Counted from the first letter of the stretch, positions 17,241 to 26,613 are shown. The stretch is DNA of 34,070 bases from Methylophaga sp. (GCA_002733105.1 NVUI01000013.1:26222-60291), one strand, 5' to 3'. Made by a program: numbers and translations. The notes: generated from the sequence alone by a model not told the origin.

Positions 17241-19442
17241 ATGAATTTACCAACCGTGAACCTAAAGCAGTTACTTAAAGATAAACAAGTGCACACCCAA
17301 GCTGTTATTGCTTTGTTAGTGCTGGTGGTTGGTTTTGCATTGTCGATAGCTGGTTTTGCTGAGTTACAGGATGTGGCTAACGAGCGTTTATATCTTGAAA
17401 CACAACAACATACTGAAGCCCAACATAGACAAGTTCAAACAAATATTGATATCTCACTCGATTCATTAACAGAGATCGCTGGGCTCTATCATGCTGCGGG
17501 TGATGTGTCACGATCACAACTTGCTAGTTATATTACGTCAGACACTAAATATCATTCAGGTACTGTAGCACTTGGTTGGGTGCCTAAAATTTTGGGTAAT
17601 GAACTTTCAGCATTTGAGGCTGAAATGAGGCAAGAAGATCCTGATTTTTCAGTTTATGAAGTGACAGGACATGGTATGCCAACACCTGTAAGTCAAAAGA
17701 AAGCATCCTTTCCGATTAAAGCTATTATTTCGCCTAATAACGGCAGCATAAAGGCAGGGTTTAACTTAGCCTCAATTGCATCTAGACAACGGGTAATGAA
17801 AAAAGCGGAGCGGACGCAGGCTACTGCTATCACCCAAAGAATTTCATTGTATGCAGGTAGTCAACAATTTTATGGTTTTCAGGCGCTTCACCCCGTATTT
17901 AATAACAGTGAGTTAGGTCAGGAGCAATTAGCTGGTTTTGTGGTAGGAAATTACGATATTCAGGCATTAATTGAAGATGTATTTGTGGGCAATGAGCAGC
18001 AGCTTGATATCGCATTATATGATGCAAACACAACAAATCAGCAAGTGCTTTATTCCTCTACAGAACAATTAAGCACTGTCGATCAAGTTAGGCAACAAGA
18101 TCGAACACATTGGACTTATGCCCTGAATGTGGCGGATCAACAATGGTTAATGGTGGTGTTCCCCAACACCAATACATTAACCAACACAGCATCATGGTTA
18201 CCTTATACCGGTTTAATTGTCGGAGGCCTAATCACCTTATTATTGACACTTTATTTATTTATTTCATTGATTAAAACCCGGCAACTTGCCCAATTGTCGA
18301 TTGACTTAGCAGGGACAGAGACACAGCTTGATATTCAAACACAACTGAAACAAGAAGCCGACAAGGCGAATCGAGCTAAATCAGGATTATTAACGGCAGC
18401 AAGCCATGATTTACGGCAACCTTTGCACACGATTGGATTATTAACGACCTTATTAAAAGATAGTAATAACGAGGATGAGCGTACACATCTGATGGACAAT
18501 ATCTTAGTGGCCGTTGATGGAATGAATACAATGTTTATCAGCTTGTTAGATATTAGTTTATTAGAATCAAATCAACTACCCGTAAATAAAACACACTTCT
18601 ACTTGCAAGATTTATTAGACAAATTAGTCATTGATTTTACAGCACAAGCCAAAGACAAGGGACTCTCTTTTTCCAGCGTGGAAACATCAGTTTGTGTTGT
18701 TACGGATCAAATATTATTAGGACGAATTTTACTTAACTTATTATCTAATGCCTTTCGATACACACCAAAAGGTAAAATATTACTGGGTTGTAGAAGATTA
18801 AAAAAACATATTAGAATCAGCGTGTTAGATTCAGGTATTGGTTTATCGAAAGAAGCCCAAAACAAAGTGTTTGATTCATTCTATCGAGAGAAACAAGCAA
18901 AACAGTTATCCGACCAAGGTTTGGGTTTAGGGCTTTCTATCGTGCAAGAAGCGTCTAATTTATTAGGACTGAATATGGGTATGCAGTCACAATTGGCTAA
19001 AGGATCTGTTTTTTATGTTGATGTACCTTATGGCGATCCTGCTTTAATTGGTGAAACTCAAAATATTAAACAACAGGCCCCGATCAATAAATTGATATGG
19101 CTAATTGAGGATGACGATACGATACGATACGGCTTAGAAAAAATATTACAATCATGGCAGTGCCACATAGAGTGTCTATCTTCAGGTAAAGAAATGCAGC
19201 AGTTGCTCGACCAAAATAGTGAACTCCCCGATGTTATCATTGCAGATTATCAATTGATTAACGAAACAGGGCTTGAGCTAGTTATTCAAATACGAGATCA
19301 CTATCAGCAAACTATTCCTGTGGTGATGATAACGGGTACAGTAGATTTAAAAGTACGTAAATTAATAGAGCAGGCCGGATGTCAATTTATGCTGAAGCCC
19401 GTCAAACCAGATGACTTAAACAGCGTGCTCAATCAAATATAA
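17241..19442 (+). CDS. Hybrid sensor histidine kinase with CHASE domain and C-terminal receiver
   Basis: The track uses TTG at 17214; the ATG at 17241 (MNLPTVNLKQ, 733 residues) is the likelier start. Domain order: transmembrane helix ~17-38, periplasmic CHASE domain ~65-285 (SFPIKAIISP, AGFNLAS, AGFVVGNYDI), helix ~322-345, HisKA with phospho-acceptor His in ASHDLRQPLHT near residue 388, HATPase with NLLSNAFRYTPKG, DSGIGLS and GLGLGLSIV, then a receiver at ~620-733 with IEDDD and the acceptor in IIADYQL near residue 668. CHASE domains bind small extracellular ligands such as adenine-like molecules or peptides. It is divergent from the response regulator and TRAP genes, so it probably senses the imported compound. 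Confidence 0.9.
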   Translation: MNLPTVNLKQLLKDKQVHTQAVIALLVLVVGFALSIAGFAELQDVANERLYLETQQHTEAQHRQVQTNIDISLDSLTEIAGLYHAAGDVSRSQLASYITSDTKYHSGTVALGWVPKILGNELSAFEAEMRQEDPDFSVYEVTGHGMPTPVSQKKASFPIKAIISPNNGSIKAGFNLASIASRQRVMKKAERTQATAITQRISLYAGSQQFYGFQALHPVFNNSELGQEQLAGFVVGNYDIQALIEDVFVGNEQQLDIALYDANTTNQQVLYSSTEQLSTVDQVRQQDRTHWTYALNVADQQWLMVVFPNTNTLTNTASWLPYTGLIVGGLITLLLTLYLFISLIKTRQLAQLSIDLAGTETQLDIQTQLKQEADKANRAKSGLLTAASHDLRQPLHTIGLLTTLLKDSNNEDERTHLMDNILVAVDGMNTMFISLLDISLLESNQLPVNKTHFYLQDLLDKLVIDFTAQAKDKGLSFSSVETSVCVVTDQILLGRILLNLLSNAFRYTPKGKILLGCRRLKKHIRISVLDSGIGLSKEAQNKVFDSFYREKQAKQLSDQGLGLGLSIVQEASNLLGLNMGMQSQLAKGSVFYVDVPYGDPALIGETQNIKQQAPINKLIWLIEDDDTIRYGLEKILQSWQCHIECLSSGKEMQQLLDQNSELPDVIIADYQLINETGLELVIQIRDHYQQTIPVVMITGTVDLKVRKLIEQAGCQFMLKPVKPDDLNSVLNQI

Positions 19443-19533
19443 TCCTTTGGGATTAATCCCTCAGGGGTATTTTTTTACCCTAGAACAAATAGCATAATTT
19501 AATTCCCTTTTTAATTTTAGATGGAAGAGAGTT

Positions 19534-20034
19534 ATGTTACATACAATAATCAAAACAACAGTATCAGCACTATTATTCACTGCCGCTATGGCAAGTTTTG
19601 CTGGCAACTTAAATGTCAGTAAAGAAGTAACCGTTAATGCCAGCCCTGAAACTACTTGGAAAATGATTGGTGATTTTAACCATCTAGATGTCTGGCACCC
19701 AGTTGTTGTTGCAAGTCAATTAACGCAAGGTAACAGCCAATCAGCAGGTGCAGTACGTTTATTAACACTCGGTAATGGAGCCACCATTACTGAAACATTG
19801 GTGTCTAATAACAATGCACTAAGAAGTTATACCTATGCGATTACCCAGTCACCATTACCTATTGCTGATTATGTTTCTACCATTACAGTTTCAGCAGCAG
19901 CTGATGGTAAATCTACCGTGACATGGAGCTCAAGCTTTGATGCTAGTGGAGCAACCGATGAAGAAGCCATTAATACTATTTCAGGTATTTATGATGCGGG
20001 TTTAAATAGCTTGGATAAACATTTTAATAAATAA
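19534..20034 (+). CDS. Exported SRPBCC-superfamily (START/polyketide cyclase-like) protein
   Basis: A 166-residue protein with a Sec signal peptide (hydrophobic core ISALLFTAAMA region, probable cleavage after ASFA near residue 23). The mature part begins NLNVSKEVTVNASPETTWKMIGDF and continues WHPVVVASQL, GAVRLLTLGNG and SYTYAITQSPLPIADYVSTITV, the usual polyketide-cyclase-2 pattern of a hydrophobic-ligand cavity. Secreted members are less common than cytoplasmic ones. Ligand unknown. AGAGAG precedes the ATG. A hairpin terminator follows the gene, so it is probably monocistronic. Confidence 0.75.
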   Translation: MLHTIIKTTVSALLFTAAMASFAGNLNVSKEVTVNASPETTWKMIGDFNHLDVWHPVVVASQLTQGNSQSAGAVRLLTLGNGATITETLVSNNNALRSYTYAITQSPLPIADYVSTITVSAAADGKSTVTWSSSFDASGATDEEAINTISGIYDAGLNSLDKHFNK

Positions 20035-20047
20035 CCATCAGCTTGTT

Positions 20048-20080
20048 GGCCCTTAATAATGGAATATTGAGGGCCTTTGT
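20048..20080 (+). terminator. Rho-independent terminator after the SRPBCC gene
   Basis: GGCCCTTAATA and TATTGAGGGCC form an 11-base stem with one G-T wobble around a six-base loop, followed by TTTGTGTGT. The T-run is short, but the stem is strong and lies 14 bases after the stop codon. Confidence 0.65.
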
Positions 20081-20160
20081 GTGTGAAATACACAGCTATC
20101 GGACTAAAAAATCATTTCATGGTACAGTTTCTATTGCGAATAATTATAAAGGTAGAAATA

Positions 20161-20526
20161 ATGGCTGAACAAAACAAAGCACAATTAAAGAAGAATCTGA
20201 AAGACACCAACCAATGGAGTCGGATCCTTTACATGGTATTGTTCTGGATCATCTTATATTTTGTCATGATGGTCGTGGGTGTCATTGTTTTTATTCAGGT
20301 TCTATTCGCACTATTTACTGGCTCAGATAATGAGAATTTACGTAAATTTGGTGCAGATCTAACACAATACATTCATCAAATTATCTCCTTTTTAACCTAT
20401 AACGAGAATCGTAAGCCTTTTCCTTTTGGCGCATGGGGAACGTTAGAAGAGCCTAAAGAAGACGTAGTGGATGTTGATGAGGACATTATTGAAATTGAAC
20501 CTACAGATGATAAATCATCAAGCTAA
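20161..20526 (+). CDS. DUF4389 membrane protein
   Basis: The track ORF starts at TTG 20077 inside the terminator; the ATG at 20161 with AAGGT upstream is the real start, giving 121 residues (MAEQNKAQLK...). A hydrophobic segment at ~22-58 (ILYMVLFWIILYFVMMVVGVIVFIQVLFALF) forms one long or two short helices. It is followed by LRKFGADLTQYIHQIISFLTYNENRKPFPFGAW, the DUF4389 signature, and an acidic tail (EEPKEDVVDVDEDIIEIEP). Function of the family is not established. yaaA starts 12 bases downstream, so the two may be co-transcribed. Confidence 0.75.
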   Translation: MAEQNKAQLKKNLKDTNQWSRILYMVLFWIILYFVMMVVGVIVFIQVLFALFTGSDNENLRKFGADLTQYIHQIISFLTYNENRKPFPFGAWGTLEEPKEDVVDVDEDIIEIEPTDDKSSS

Positions 20527-20538
20527 AATCAATTTACT

Positions 20539-21309
20539 ATGCTTATTGTTATTTCACCTGCAAAAACACTCGATTTTGATACACCACCCGTTATACAACA
20601 GTTCAGTCAACCTAGGTTTTTATCACGATCAACAATATTAATTGAGCAACTCAAGCGATTTTCTGACAATGATATTGCTAGCTTGATGAAATTGAGTGAC
20701 AAACTCGCTGGGCTAAATTTATCGAGATATCAAACGTGGTACACCCCCTTTAACTTAGACAATGCTAAACAAGCAATATTGGCCTTTAAAGGTGATGTTT
20801 ATACTGGGTTAGATGCGGATACTTTAGATAATAAGGGCTTTGAATTTGCTCAACAGCATTTAAGGATCTTGTCAGGTCTTTATGGCGTACTAAAACCCTT
20901 GGATTTAATTCAGCCGTATCGACTAGAAATGGGGACTAAACTAGCTAATAGTGAAGGCAATAACTTATACCAATTCTGGGGTGATGAGTTAAGAGAGTCT
21001 ATTGAAAATGAAGCCGGATTAATCGATGGTATTTTAATCAATCTTGCCTCTAATGAATATTTCAAAGCACTACAAGCCAAAAAATTATCGCTAAGAATTA
21101 TCACACCAGTATTCAAAGACTGGAAAAATGGTCAATATAAAATGATCAGCTTTTATGCAAAAAAGGCGCGTGGATTGATGAGCCGTTATATTATTAGTCA
21201 TCAAATTAATGATCCTGAGCAGATCAAAAATTTTGATAGTGACGGTTACCAGTTCAGCTCAGAGATGTCAGCAGGTGATGAATGGGTCTTTATCAGAGAT
21301 CATGCTTAA
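20539..21309 (+). CDS. yaaA: Peroxide stress protein YaaA
   Basis: A 256-residue member of the YaaA/DUF328 family, a DNA-binding protein that lowers free intracellular iron and oxidative DNA damage in E. coli. Family hallmarks: N-terminal [64 protein letters not shown] and [12 protein letters not shown]. Length is standard (~257). It follows the DUF4389 gene closely and converges on a small membrane-protein gene with a five-base gap. Confidence 0.95.
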   Translation: MLIVISPAKTLDFDTPPVIQQFSQPRFLSRSTILIEQLKRFSDNDIASLMKLSDKLAGLNLSRYQTWYTPFNLDNAKQAILAFKGDVYTGLDADTLDNKGFEFAQQHLRILSGLYGVLKPLDLIQPYRLEMGTKLANSEGNNLYQFWGDELRESIENEAGLIDGILINLASNEYFKALQAKKLSLRIITPVFKDWKNGQYKMISFYAKKARGLMSRYIISHQINDPEQIKNFDSDGYQFSSEMSAGDEWVFIRDHA

Positions 21310-21314
21310 GCCTG

Positions 21315-21602
21315 TTATAACGGCCAAAGTGTTATCCCCAGCCACATAAATCGCGCTGCTAATATTACACACACTACGGTTACAGCTGCATAGGCGGGTT
21401 TAATGCTAGTAGCGTACATATGTTTAATACCAATATATGCACCAATCGCATTAACAAAAAAACAAAATTCACTGACCACAAGTAATGTTAATAATGGCAG
21501 TGTTGTTGTGCCATCTTCGCCTATTTGACTTCCTCTCACTACCACTAGCATCAGCATCAGCCCTAAAGCAACAGCAATAAAAGGGAAGTTAATCGTTTTC
21601 AT
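21315..21602 (-). CDS. Small three-helix membrane protein of unknown function
   Basis: 95 residues with hydrophobic segments at ~5-22 (FPFIAVALGLMLMLVVV), ~36-60 (LPLLTLLVVSEFCFFVNAIGAYIG) and ~70-93 (AYAAVTVVCVILAARFMWLGITLW). It has no recognised domain. The ORF is not covered by another gene and its membrane pattern is coherent, so I take it as real. It converges on yaaA. Confidence 0.6.
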   Translation of the reverse strand: MKTINFPFIAVALGLMLMLVVVRGSQIGEDGTTTLPLLTLLVVSEFCFFVNAIGAYIGIKHMYATSIKPAYAAVTVVCVILAARFMWLGITLWPL

Positions 21603-21725
21603 GTTGTTATCCGATGTTTTAAATAGCTAGGCTTGTTTGGCGAGAAGATAGTATAAATAATGGGCACACTGATAAACAAGATCTATTTTAAGTGACTTAA
21701 AGGACTGTTTTTGTGATTTTATAGT

Positions 21726-22283
21726 TTATTGAAAACTGTCGATAAAAAATTGTAATTTGTTTTGTACAAGATCATATGTTTTATCGATATTACTGGCAAT
21801 GTCACCTTGCAAAACATTGAGACTGGTTAAAATATCACGAGCCTCTGCAAAGCCTGTATCAATACCCCCGCTGATAATATCAACAAAAGCAGTGACGGCT
21901 TCCTGTTGAGACAATTCAGGGTGTTGTTGTTGATATAAAGAAAAGAATCCAGTGCTTAATGAAACAATACGATCTGCAGTAGCCTCTGGGCTAACATCAA
22001 CACCAGCATCATAAGCAGCTTGAATTGAGCTATCACCAAAGGTTTCTTTTAAGGCTTCATTAATGCCTTCTAGCGCGGTTTTGAGGACCAAAGACTGTGA
22101 GTCATTTCCTGCTGTTAAATTTACATTGATGGTTGATTCTAATATAGCCGCATTGAGCTGTTTTTTAGCAGCATTTTTTGCCTGAGCTAATTCAGATACT
22201 TGAGGTCCAATAGGTCCATTTTCTTTCTTATCGTCGGCTTTAGCTAAAGATCTTACAGATTGGCTGAATGATTGAATATCCAT
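21726..22283 (-). CDS. DUF5610 domain protein
   Basis: The track starts at 22307; the ATG at 22283 has a strong GGAGG seven bases upstream and gives 185 residues (MDIQSFSQSVRSL...). It is soluble and mostly helical, with no signal peptide. The segment AAYDAGVDVSPEATADRIVSLSTGFFSLYQQQHPELSQQEAVTAFVDIISGGIDTGFAEARDIL is typical of DUF5610 proteins, which are often found in Gram-negatives and have no settled function. It is divergent from htpG, with 142 bases between the start codons. Confidence 0.7.
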   Translation of the reverse strand: MDIQSFSQSVRSLAKADDKKENGPIGPQVSELAQAKNAAKKQLNAAILESTINVNLTAGNDSQSLVLKTALEGINEALKETFGDSSIQAAYDAGVDVSPEATADRIVSLSTGFFSLYQQQHPELSQQEAVTAFVDIISGGIDTGFAEARDILTSLNVLQGDIASNIDKTYDLVQNKLQFFIDSFQ

Positions 22284-22356
22284 AGTACCCTCCGGAGGTA
22301 ACAGCATTTTATGACCCTATATAGCGGTAAATTTAATAACAACTTGAATAAAATGA

Positions 22357-22383
22357 CTTGAACTATTAGATCGGCGTCCCCAT
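22357..22383 (+). promoter_or_regulatory. Sigma-32 heat-shock promoter of htpG
   Basis: CTTGAA at 22357-22362 and CCCCAT at 22378-22383, separated by 15 bases, fit the RpoH consensus (CTTGAAA, 11-16 bases, CCCCATnT); the base two after CCCCAT is also T. The -10 box lies 42 bases before the htpG ATG. A second CTTGAA sits at 22343. Confidence 0.82.
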
Positions 22384-22425
22384 CTGCTCATTTAAGTTAA
22401 AAAAAGCCGATGGAGGCAATTTTCA

Positions 22426-24342
22426 ATGGGTATTGAAGCACATAAGGAAACGTTAGGTTTTCAAACAGAAGTTACGCAATTATTAGATCTAATGATCCAC
22501 TCGCTATACAGCAATAAGGAAATCTTTCTTCGCGAGTTGATTTCAAATGCGGCAGACGCCTCTGACAAATTACGTTTTGAAGCACTATCTGATGATGGGC
22601 TGTATGAAGATGATGCCGAATTAAAAATCCATGTTTCCTTTGATAAAGAAGCGAAAACAATCACCATTACAGATAATGGTATTGGTATGAGCCGAGAAGA
22701 AGTGATTGATAATATTGGTACTATTGCCAATTCAGGCACTAAAAAATTCTTTGATAACATGACGGGTGATCAAACAAAAGATTCACAACTCATTGGTCAG
22801 TTTGGGGTAGGTTTCTACTCAACATTTATTGTTGCTGACAATGTGACATTAAAAACACGACGTGCAGGCATGGGTAGTGAGCATGGTGTGCAATGGCAAT
22901 CAGAAGGGAAGGGTGAATTCTCTATTGAAACGATTGATATGCCACAACGTGGAACAGAAATTACCTTGCATATGCGTGAAGACCAAGATGAATTTTTGAA
23001 TAGTTGGCGTTTACGTAACATCATTAGCAAATACTCTGATCACATCAATTTGCCAATTATGATGACAAAAGAGCCTGTACCCGGTGAAGATGGAAAAATT
23101 GATGAATCTGTTGTTTTAGAACAAGAAACAGTCAACAAGGCCACGGCATTATGGACCTTGTCAAAAAATGAAATTAGTGATGATGATTACAAAGAATTTT
23201 ACAAACAAATTTCCCATGACTACCAAGACCCATTGAGCTGGAGTCATAATAAAGTTGAAGGTAAAACAGAATACACATCCTTATTGTTTATCCCTTCAAA
23301 AGCCCCCTTTGATTTGTGGGATCGTGATAGTAGCCATGGTTTAAAACTGTATGTGAAACGTGTTTTTGTGATGGAAAATGCTGAAGAATTAATGCCCCGT
23401 TATTTGCGTTTTATTCGTGGTGTAATTGATACTAATGATTTGCCATTGAATATCTCACGTGAAATTCTACAAGGCAGTAAAACCATTGATAGTATTCGTG
23501 CAGCTTCAGTGAAAAAAGTGCTGAGCGAACTAGCAAAAATGGCGAAAAAAGATACCGAAAAATATGCAGAATTCTGGAAAGAATTTGGCCAAGTAATCAA
23601 AGAAGGTGCTGGTGAAGACTTTGCCAATAAAGATGCACTAGCAAAACTAATGCGTTTTTCAACCACAGAAACAGGTTCAGAAGAACAAACAGTGTCACTT
23701 GAACAATATGTTGGTCGTATGAAAGACAAGCAAGACAAGATCTATTACATCACAGCAGAAAGCTTTGCAGCAGCGAAAAATAGCCCGCACCTTGAAGTGT
23801 TCCGTAAAAAAGGTATAGAGGTTCTATTATTAGCGGACCGTGTTGATGAATGGTTAACTAACTCACTGACTGAGTTTGATGGCAAGCAACTTCAATCTGT
23901 TGCCAAAGGTGATTTAGACCTAGGTGAGCTTGAAGATGAAAAAGAGAAAAAAGCACAAGAAAAAGTCGACAAGAAATTTGAAGACTTAGTCGAACGTGTT
24001 AAAAAATCACTAGGCGATAAAGTTAAAGATGTGCGTATTACACATCGTTTGACAGATTCTCCTGCTTGTTTAGTGGCAGATGACAATGATATGAGTGCCA
24101 ACCTTGAGCGTATGCTTAAAGCGGCTGGTCAGCAAATGGGACCAGATACAAAACCTATCTTTGAATTGAATCCTAAACATCCCATGGTTAAACGGCTAAA
24201 AGATGAGTCAGACAACAAACAGTTTAAAGACTGGTCATCTATTTTGTTTGATCAAGCCTTATTGGCTGAAGGTGGTCAATTAGAAGACCCCGCTAGCTAT
24301 GTAAAACGACTCAATAAGTTATTACTGACCTTAAGTAAATAA
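22426..24342 (+). CDS. htpG: Molecular chaperone HtpG (Hsp90)
   Basis: A cytoplasmic ATP-dependent chaperone of 638 residues, close to the usual ~625-635. The GHKL ATPase domain shows [26 protein letters not shown] and GQFGVGFYS near residues 30-135. The middle domain has [39 protein letters not shown] with its catalytic-loop arginine. The C-terminal dimerisation domain ends at LLLTLSK. GGAGG precedes the ATG. A sigma-32 promoter lies upstream and a strong terminator downstream. A charged stretch ([21 protein letters not shown]) marks the middle to C-terminal linker. Confidence 0.98.
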   Translation: MGIEAHKETLGFQTEVTQLLDLMIHSLYSNKEIFLRELISNAADASDKLRFEALSDDGLYEDDAELKIHVSFDKEAKTITITDNGIGMSREEVIDNIGTIANSGTKKFFDNMTGDQTKDSQLIGQFGVGFYSTFIVADNVTLKTRRAGMGSEHGVQWQSEGKGEFSIETIDMPQRGTEITLHMREDQDEFLNSWRLRNIISKYSDHINLPIMMTKEPVPGEDGKIDESVVLEQETVNKATALWTLSKNEISDDDYKEFYKQISHDYQDPLSWSHNKVEGKTEYTSLLFIPSKAPFDLWDRDSSHGLKLYVKRVFVMENAEELMPRYLRFIRGVIDTNDLPLNISREILQGSKTIDSIRAASVKKVLSELAKMAKKDTEKYAEFWKEFGQVIKEGAGEDFANKDALAKLMRFSTTETGSEEQTVSLEQYVGRMKDKQDKIYYITAESFAAAKNSPHLEVFRKKGIEVLLLADRVDEWLTNSLTEFDGKQLQSVAKGDLDLGELEDEKEKKAQEKVDKKFEDLVERVKKSLGDKVKDVRITHRLTDSPACLVADDNDMSANLERMLKAAGQQMGPDTKPIFELNPKHPMVKRLKDESDNKQFKDWSSILFDQALLAEGGQLEDPASYVKRLNKLLLTLSK

Positions 24343-24360
24343 ACAACTTATTTACAGTGT

Positions 24361-24396
24361 AAAATGCTGGGTAGAAAGCTACCCAGCATTTTTTTT
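24361..24396 (+). terminator. Strong Rho-independent terminator between htpG and hslO
   Basis: A perfect 14-base stem (AAAATGCTGGGTAG / CTACCCAGCATTTT) with loop AAAG and a run of eight T. It ends only ten bases before the hslO ATG. An additional smaller hairpin, GTAAATAA-acaac-TTATTTAC at 24335-24355, covers the htpG stop codon. Confidence 0.92.
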
Positions 24397-24406
24397 GGAA
24401 AATAGT

Positions 24407-25330
24407 ATGAACGACACTCCCTCATTTCAGTCAGATAACTTGCAACGTTTTATCTTTGATAATGCGCCAATCCGTGGTGAATGGGTGCACTTACAAGATA
24501 GCTGGCAACAAATACTGACACGGCGTGAGTACCCAGCAGCGATACAAAAAATACTGGGTGAAATGATGGCTGCCGCCGCTTTATTAGCTGCAACCGTCAA
24601 AATAGAAGGTCGACTAGTGCTGCAAATAAAATCAACGGGCCCTGTCAGATTAATGATGGTGGAATGCACGAGCAACAATACATTAAGAGCCTTTGCACAA
24701 TGGGATGGTGAAGTAGCAGAAGATGCCACATTAGCAGAAGATGCCACATTAGCAGAAGTGGCAGGAGAGGGCTCTTTAGCGATCACCATTGAAGTTGAAG
24801 GAGCCAAACAACCCTATCAAGGTGTGGTGAGTTTGCAAGGTGATTCTATTGCTAGTGTATTAGAAACTTATTTCCAACAATCAGAACAATTAGCCACAAA
24901 AATCTGGTTGGCTGCAAGTGATAATGCCGTAGCTGGCCTGTTTATACAACAGTTACCTAGTGGAGACCAGAGCAAAGAAGAAGATGAAGAACACTGGTCA
25001 AGAATGAGTCAATTAGCAGCAACGGTTACTTCAAGTGAATTATTAGATTTAGGTGTCGGTACATTACTGCATCGCTTATTTCACGAAGAAGAATGTCGCT
25101 TATTATTAGCAACGGAACTGAGCTTTGCTTGTAGCTGTTCACGTGAGCGTGTCGCTGAAACGATTACCTTGTTAGGTGAGCAAGATGCCTTGGATTTGCT
25201 TGAAGAAAAAGGTCATATCGAAGTGGCATGTGAGTTCTGCAACGAACACTATCATTTTGACAAAGTTGATGTGCAACAGATATTTTCTAAGTCAATTTCT
25301 ACAGAAGAAGCATCATCAACCTTGCACTAA
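24407..25330 (+). CDS. hslO: Redox-regulated chaperone Hsp33
   Basis: A holdase activated by oxidative unfolding. The track uses TTG at 24395, inside the terminator tail; the ATG at 24407 gives 307 residues. The N-terminal domain has FIFDNAPIRGEWVHL, typical of Hsp33. The C-terminal zinc switch is complete: FACSCSRERVAET (CxC) and ACEFCNEHYHF (CxxC), separated by about 30 residues. The length is slightly above the usual ~290, partly due to a six-residue tandem duplication (EDATLA) near residue 107. The T-run of the htpG terminator abuts its leader, which bears on how it is expressed. Confidence 0.95.
   Translation: MNDTPSFQSDNLQRFIFDNAPIRGEWVHLQDSWQQILTRREYPAAIQKILGEMMAAAALLAATVKIEGRLVLQIKSTGPVRLMMVECTSNNTLRAFAQWDGEVAEDATLAEDATLAEVAGEGSLAITIEVEGAKQPYQGVVSLQGDSIASVLETYFQQSEQLATKIWLAASDNAVAGLFIQQLPSGDQSKEEDEEHWSRMSQLAATVTSSELLDLGVGTLLHRLFHEEECRLLLATELSFACSCSRERVAETITLLGEQDALDLLEEKGHIEVACEFCNEHYHFDKVDVQQIFSKSISTEEASSTLH
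24716..24758 (+). repeat. 18-base in-frame tandem duplication inside hslO
   Basis: GCAGAAGATGCCACATTA occurs twice without a gap (24716-24733 and 24734-24751), followed by a partial third unit GCAGAAG. It encodes AEDATLAEDATLAE and keeps the reading frame. Confidence 0.95.
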
Positions 25331-25338
25331 TGGGCTAA

Positions 25339-25866
25339 TTATTTAAGCCTATCAACTGTAATGGTGAAGTTTGAATTGTCATCAGTCAGATAGATTTCTC
25401 CATCCTGAATATTACACTGCAATTGCATAGAACGTTGTGCCATTGAATCCAAATCTTCAGCATGAATATGAAATACGCTGAGGTTACTAAAACGCTGGCA
25501 TTTTTGCTGCTGCTGTTGCCACCACACCTTGGCTTTGCGTTGATGATAGGTATAAATAATCACCTGCTTGGCACGACCACAGGCTTTACGGATCCGTTTT
25601 TCATCTGGCTGACCTAAATCAATCCATAGCTCAATTTCATCAGAGAGAGACTTTTGCCATAAATCCGGCTCATCATCGCTGTCTATGCCTTTAGTAAAGC
25701 GGAGTGATTCACTGGCATTTAGCATAAAAGCAACCAGCCGCATCATAAAACGAAAATCTGTTTCAGAAGGGTGTTGTGCCACTATTAATTCATGGTTTTG
25801 ATAATAATGCCGATCCATATCAGCAATATTAAGAGAAACTTTATTGATTGTTGAACTAAGGGCCAT
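25339..25866 (-). CDS. yaeQ: YaeQ family protein
   Basis: 175 residues, close to E. coli YaeQ (181). Shared family stretches: N-terminal ALSSTINKVSLNIADMDR, AQHPSETDFRFMMRL, FTKGIDSDDEPDLW, ELWIDLGQPDEKRIRKACGRA and KVWWQQQQQKCQRFSNLSVFHI. YaeQ has a PD-(D/E)XK-like fold and has been linked to transcription antitermination as a suppressor of rfaH loss; the exact role is unsettled. It starts 18 bases after the upstream NmrA-like gene, so the pair is probably one operon, and it converges on hslO. Confidence 0.9.
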   Translation of the reverse strand: MALSSTINKVSLNIADMDRHYYQNHELIVAQHPSETDFRFMMRLVAFMLNASESLRFTKGIDSDDEPDLWQKSLSDEIELWIDLGQPDEKRIRKACGRAKQVIIYTYHQRKAKVWWQQQQQKCQRFSNLSVFHIHAEDLDSMAQRSMQLQCNIQDGEIYLTDDNSNFTITVDRLK

Positions 25867-25884
25867 AAGATAAATTCAGTTTAA

Positions 25885-26613
25885 TTAAGGTGTGATTTTA
25901 TTGTAAATAACGGGCATTTTACCTTGCCATTGCTGCCAAATATCATTGTCAGTGATTAAATCAGCCATAAAGTGAGCAACATTGATTCGGCTAGTCGTTC
26001 CTGCATCAAAAATAGCACTTCGAATCGGTGAAGGATAAATCTCGTAGTCAGAGACTTTATCTTCATTAACCAGACCATCTGGACGCACAGCAGCCCATTC
26101 GATATTGTTATTAGATTGCCCAATCTGGCTACGTAAATAATCAGCCGCCTTCTCATTATCTGAATGAGGCGGGATCAATAAACGAATAAACCCAATAACA
26201 CATTGTTGGGCAAATGAAATCGACTCATCAAGATCACGATTTCTATTACCCGTGGTATTCATCAAGACAAACTTAACGGGTTTTTCTGAAGTATGTGTTT
26301 TGATAGCATCACACAATCGACGAGTAACATCCGTCACCAATAACCGTGGCTGACCATACATACCCTTAAACGTTAGATTGTGTCCTAAGCACGATGCCAC
26401 AGCATCACAACCTTGGGTGTGCAAAGCCATATCTGCATCACTCAGATCAAGCACACTGGCATGGATTATTGATAGATTTTGATGGTTTTTAATCTCATCC
26501 GGAAGATGGTTAGTTGATCGCACAATGATCTTAACCTTCAAGCCGCGATTGAGTAGTTGTTCAACTAATAATCGTCCCGTCGCACCACTTGCACCCACTA
26601 CCAGAGCAGTCAT
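25885..26613 (-). CDS. NAD(P)-binding NmrA-like/atypical SDR protein
   Basis: 242 residues. N-terminal Rossmann motif ALVVGASGATGRLLVEQLLNRG (GxxGxxG) and IIVRS, then ASVLDLSDADMALHTQGCDAVASCLGH and FVLMNTTGNRN. It lacks the YxxxK of classical SDRs and belongs to the NAD(P)H-binding (NmrA/SDR_a5) group, which includes redox sensors, quinone reductases and reductases of unknown substrate. It is co-directional with yaeQ. The specific function is not readable. Confidence 0.78.
   Translation of the reverse strand: MTALVVGASGATGRLLVEQLLNRGLKVKIIVRSTNHLPDEIKNHQNLSIIHASVLDLSDADMALHTQGCDAVASCLGHNLTFKGMYGQPRLLVTDVTRRLCDAIKTHTSEKPVKFVLMNTTGNRNRDLDESISFAQQCVIGFIRLLIPPHSDNEKAADYLRSQIGQSNNNIEWAAVRPDGLVNEDKVSDYEIYPSPIRSAIFDAGTTSRINVAHFMADLITDNDIWQQWQGKMPVIYNKITP

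Noticed and set aside
19443-19485. GGGATTAATCCC palindrome and GGGTA-T6-TACCC after the hybrid kinase as a terminator
   Set aside because: The stems are short and the T-run sits in the loop rather than after the stem; too weak to list as a feature.
24427-24807. Antisense ORFs in the track over htpG, hslO, efp, gltA, dctM and lipA
   Set aside because: They lie inside well-supported genes, lack ribosome sites and have low-complexity composition typical of shadow frames.
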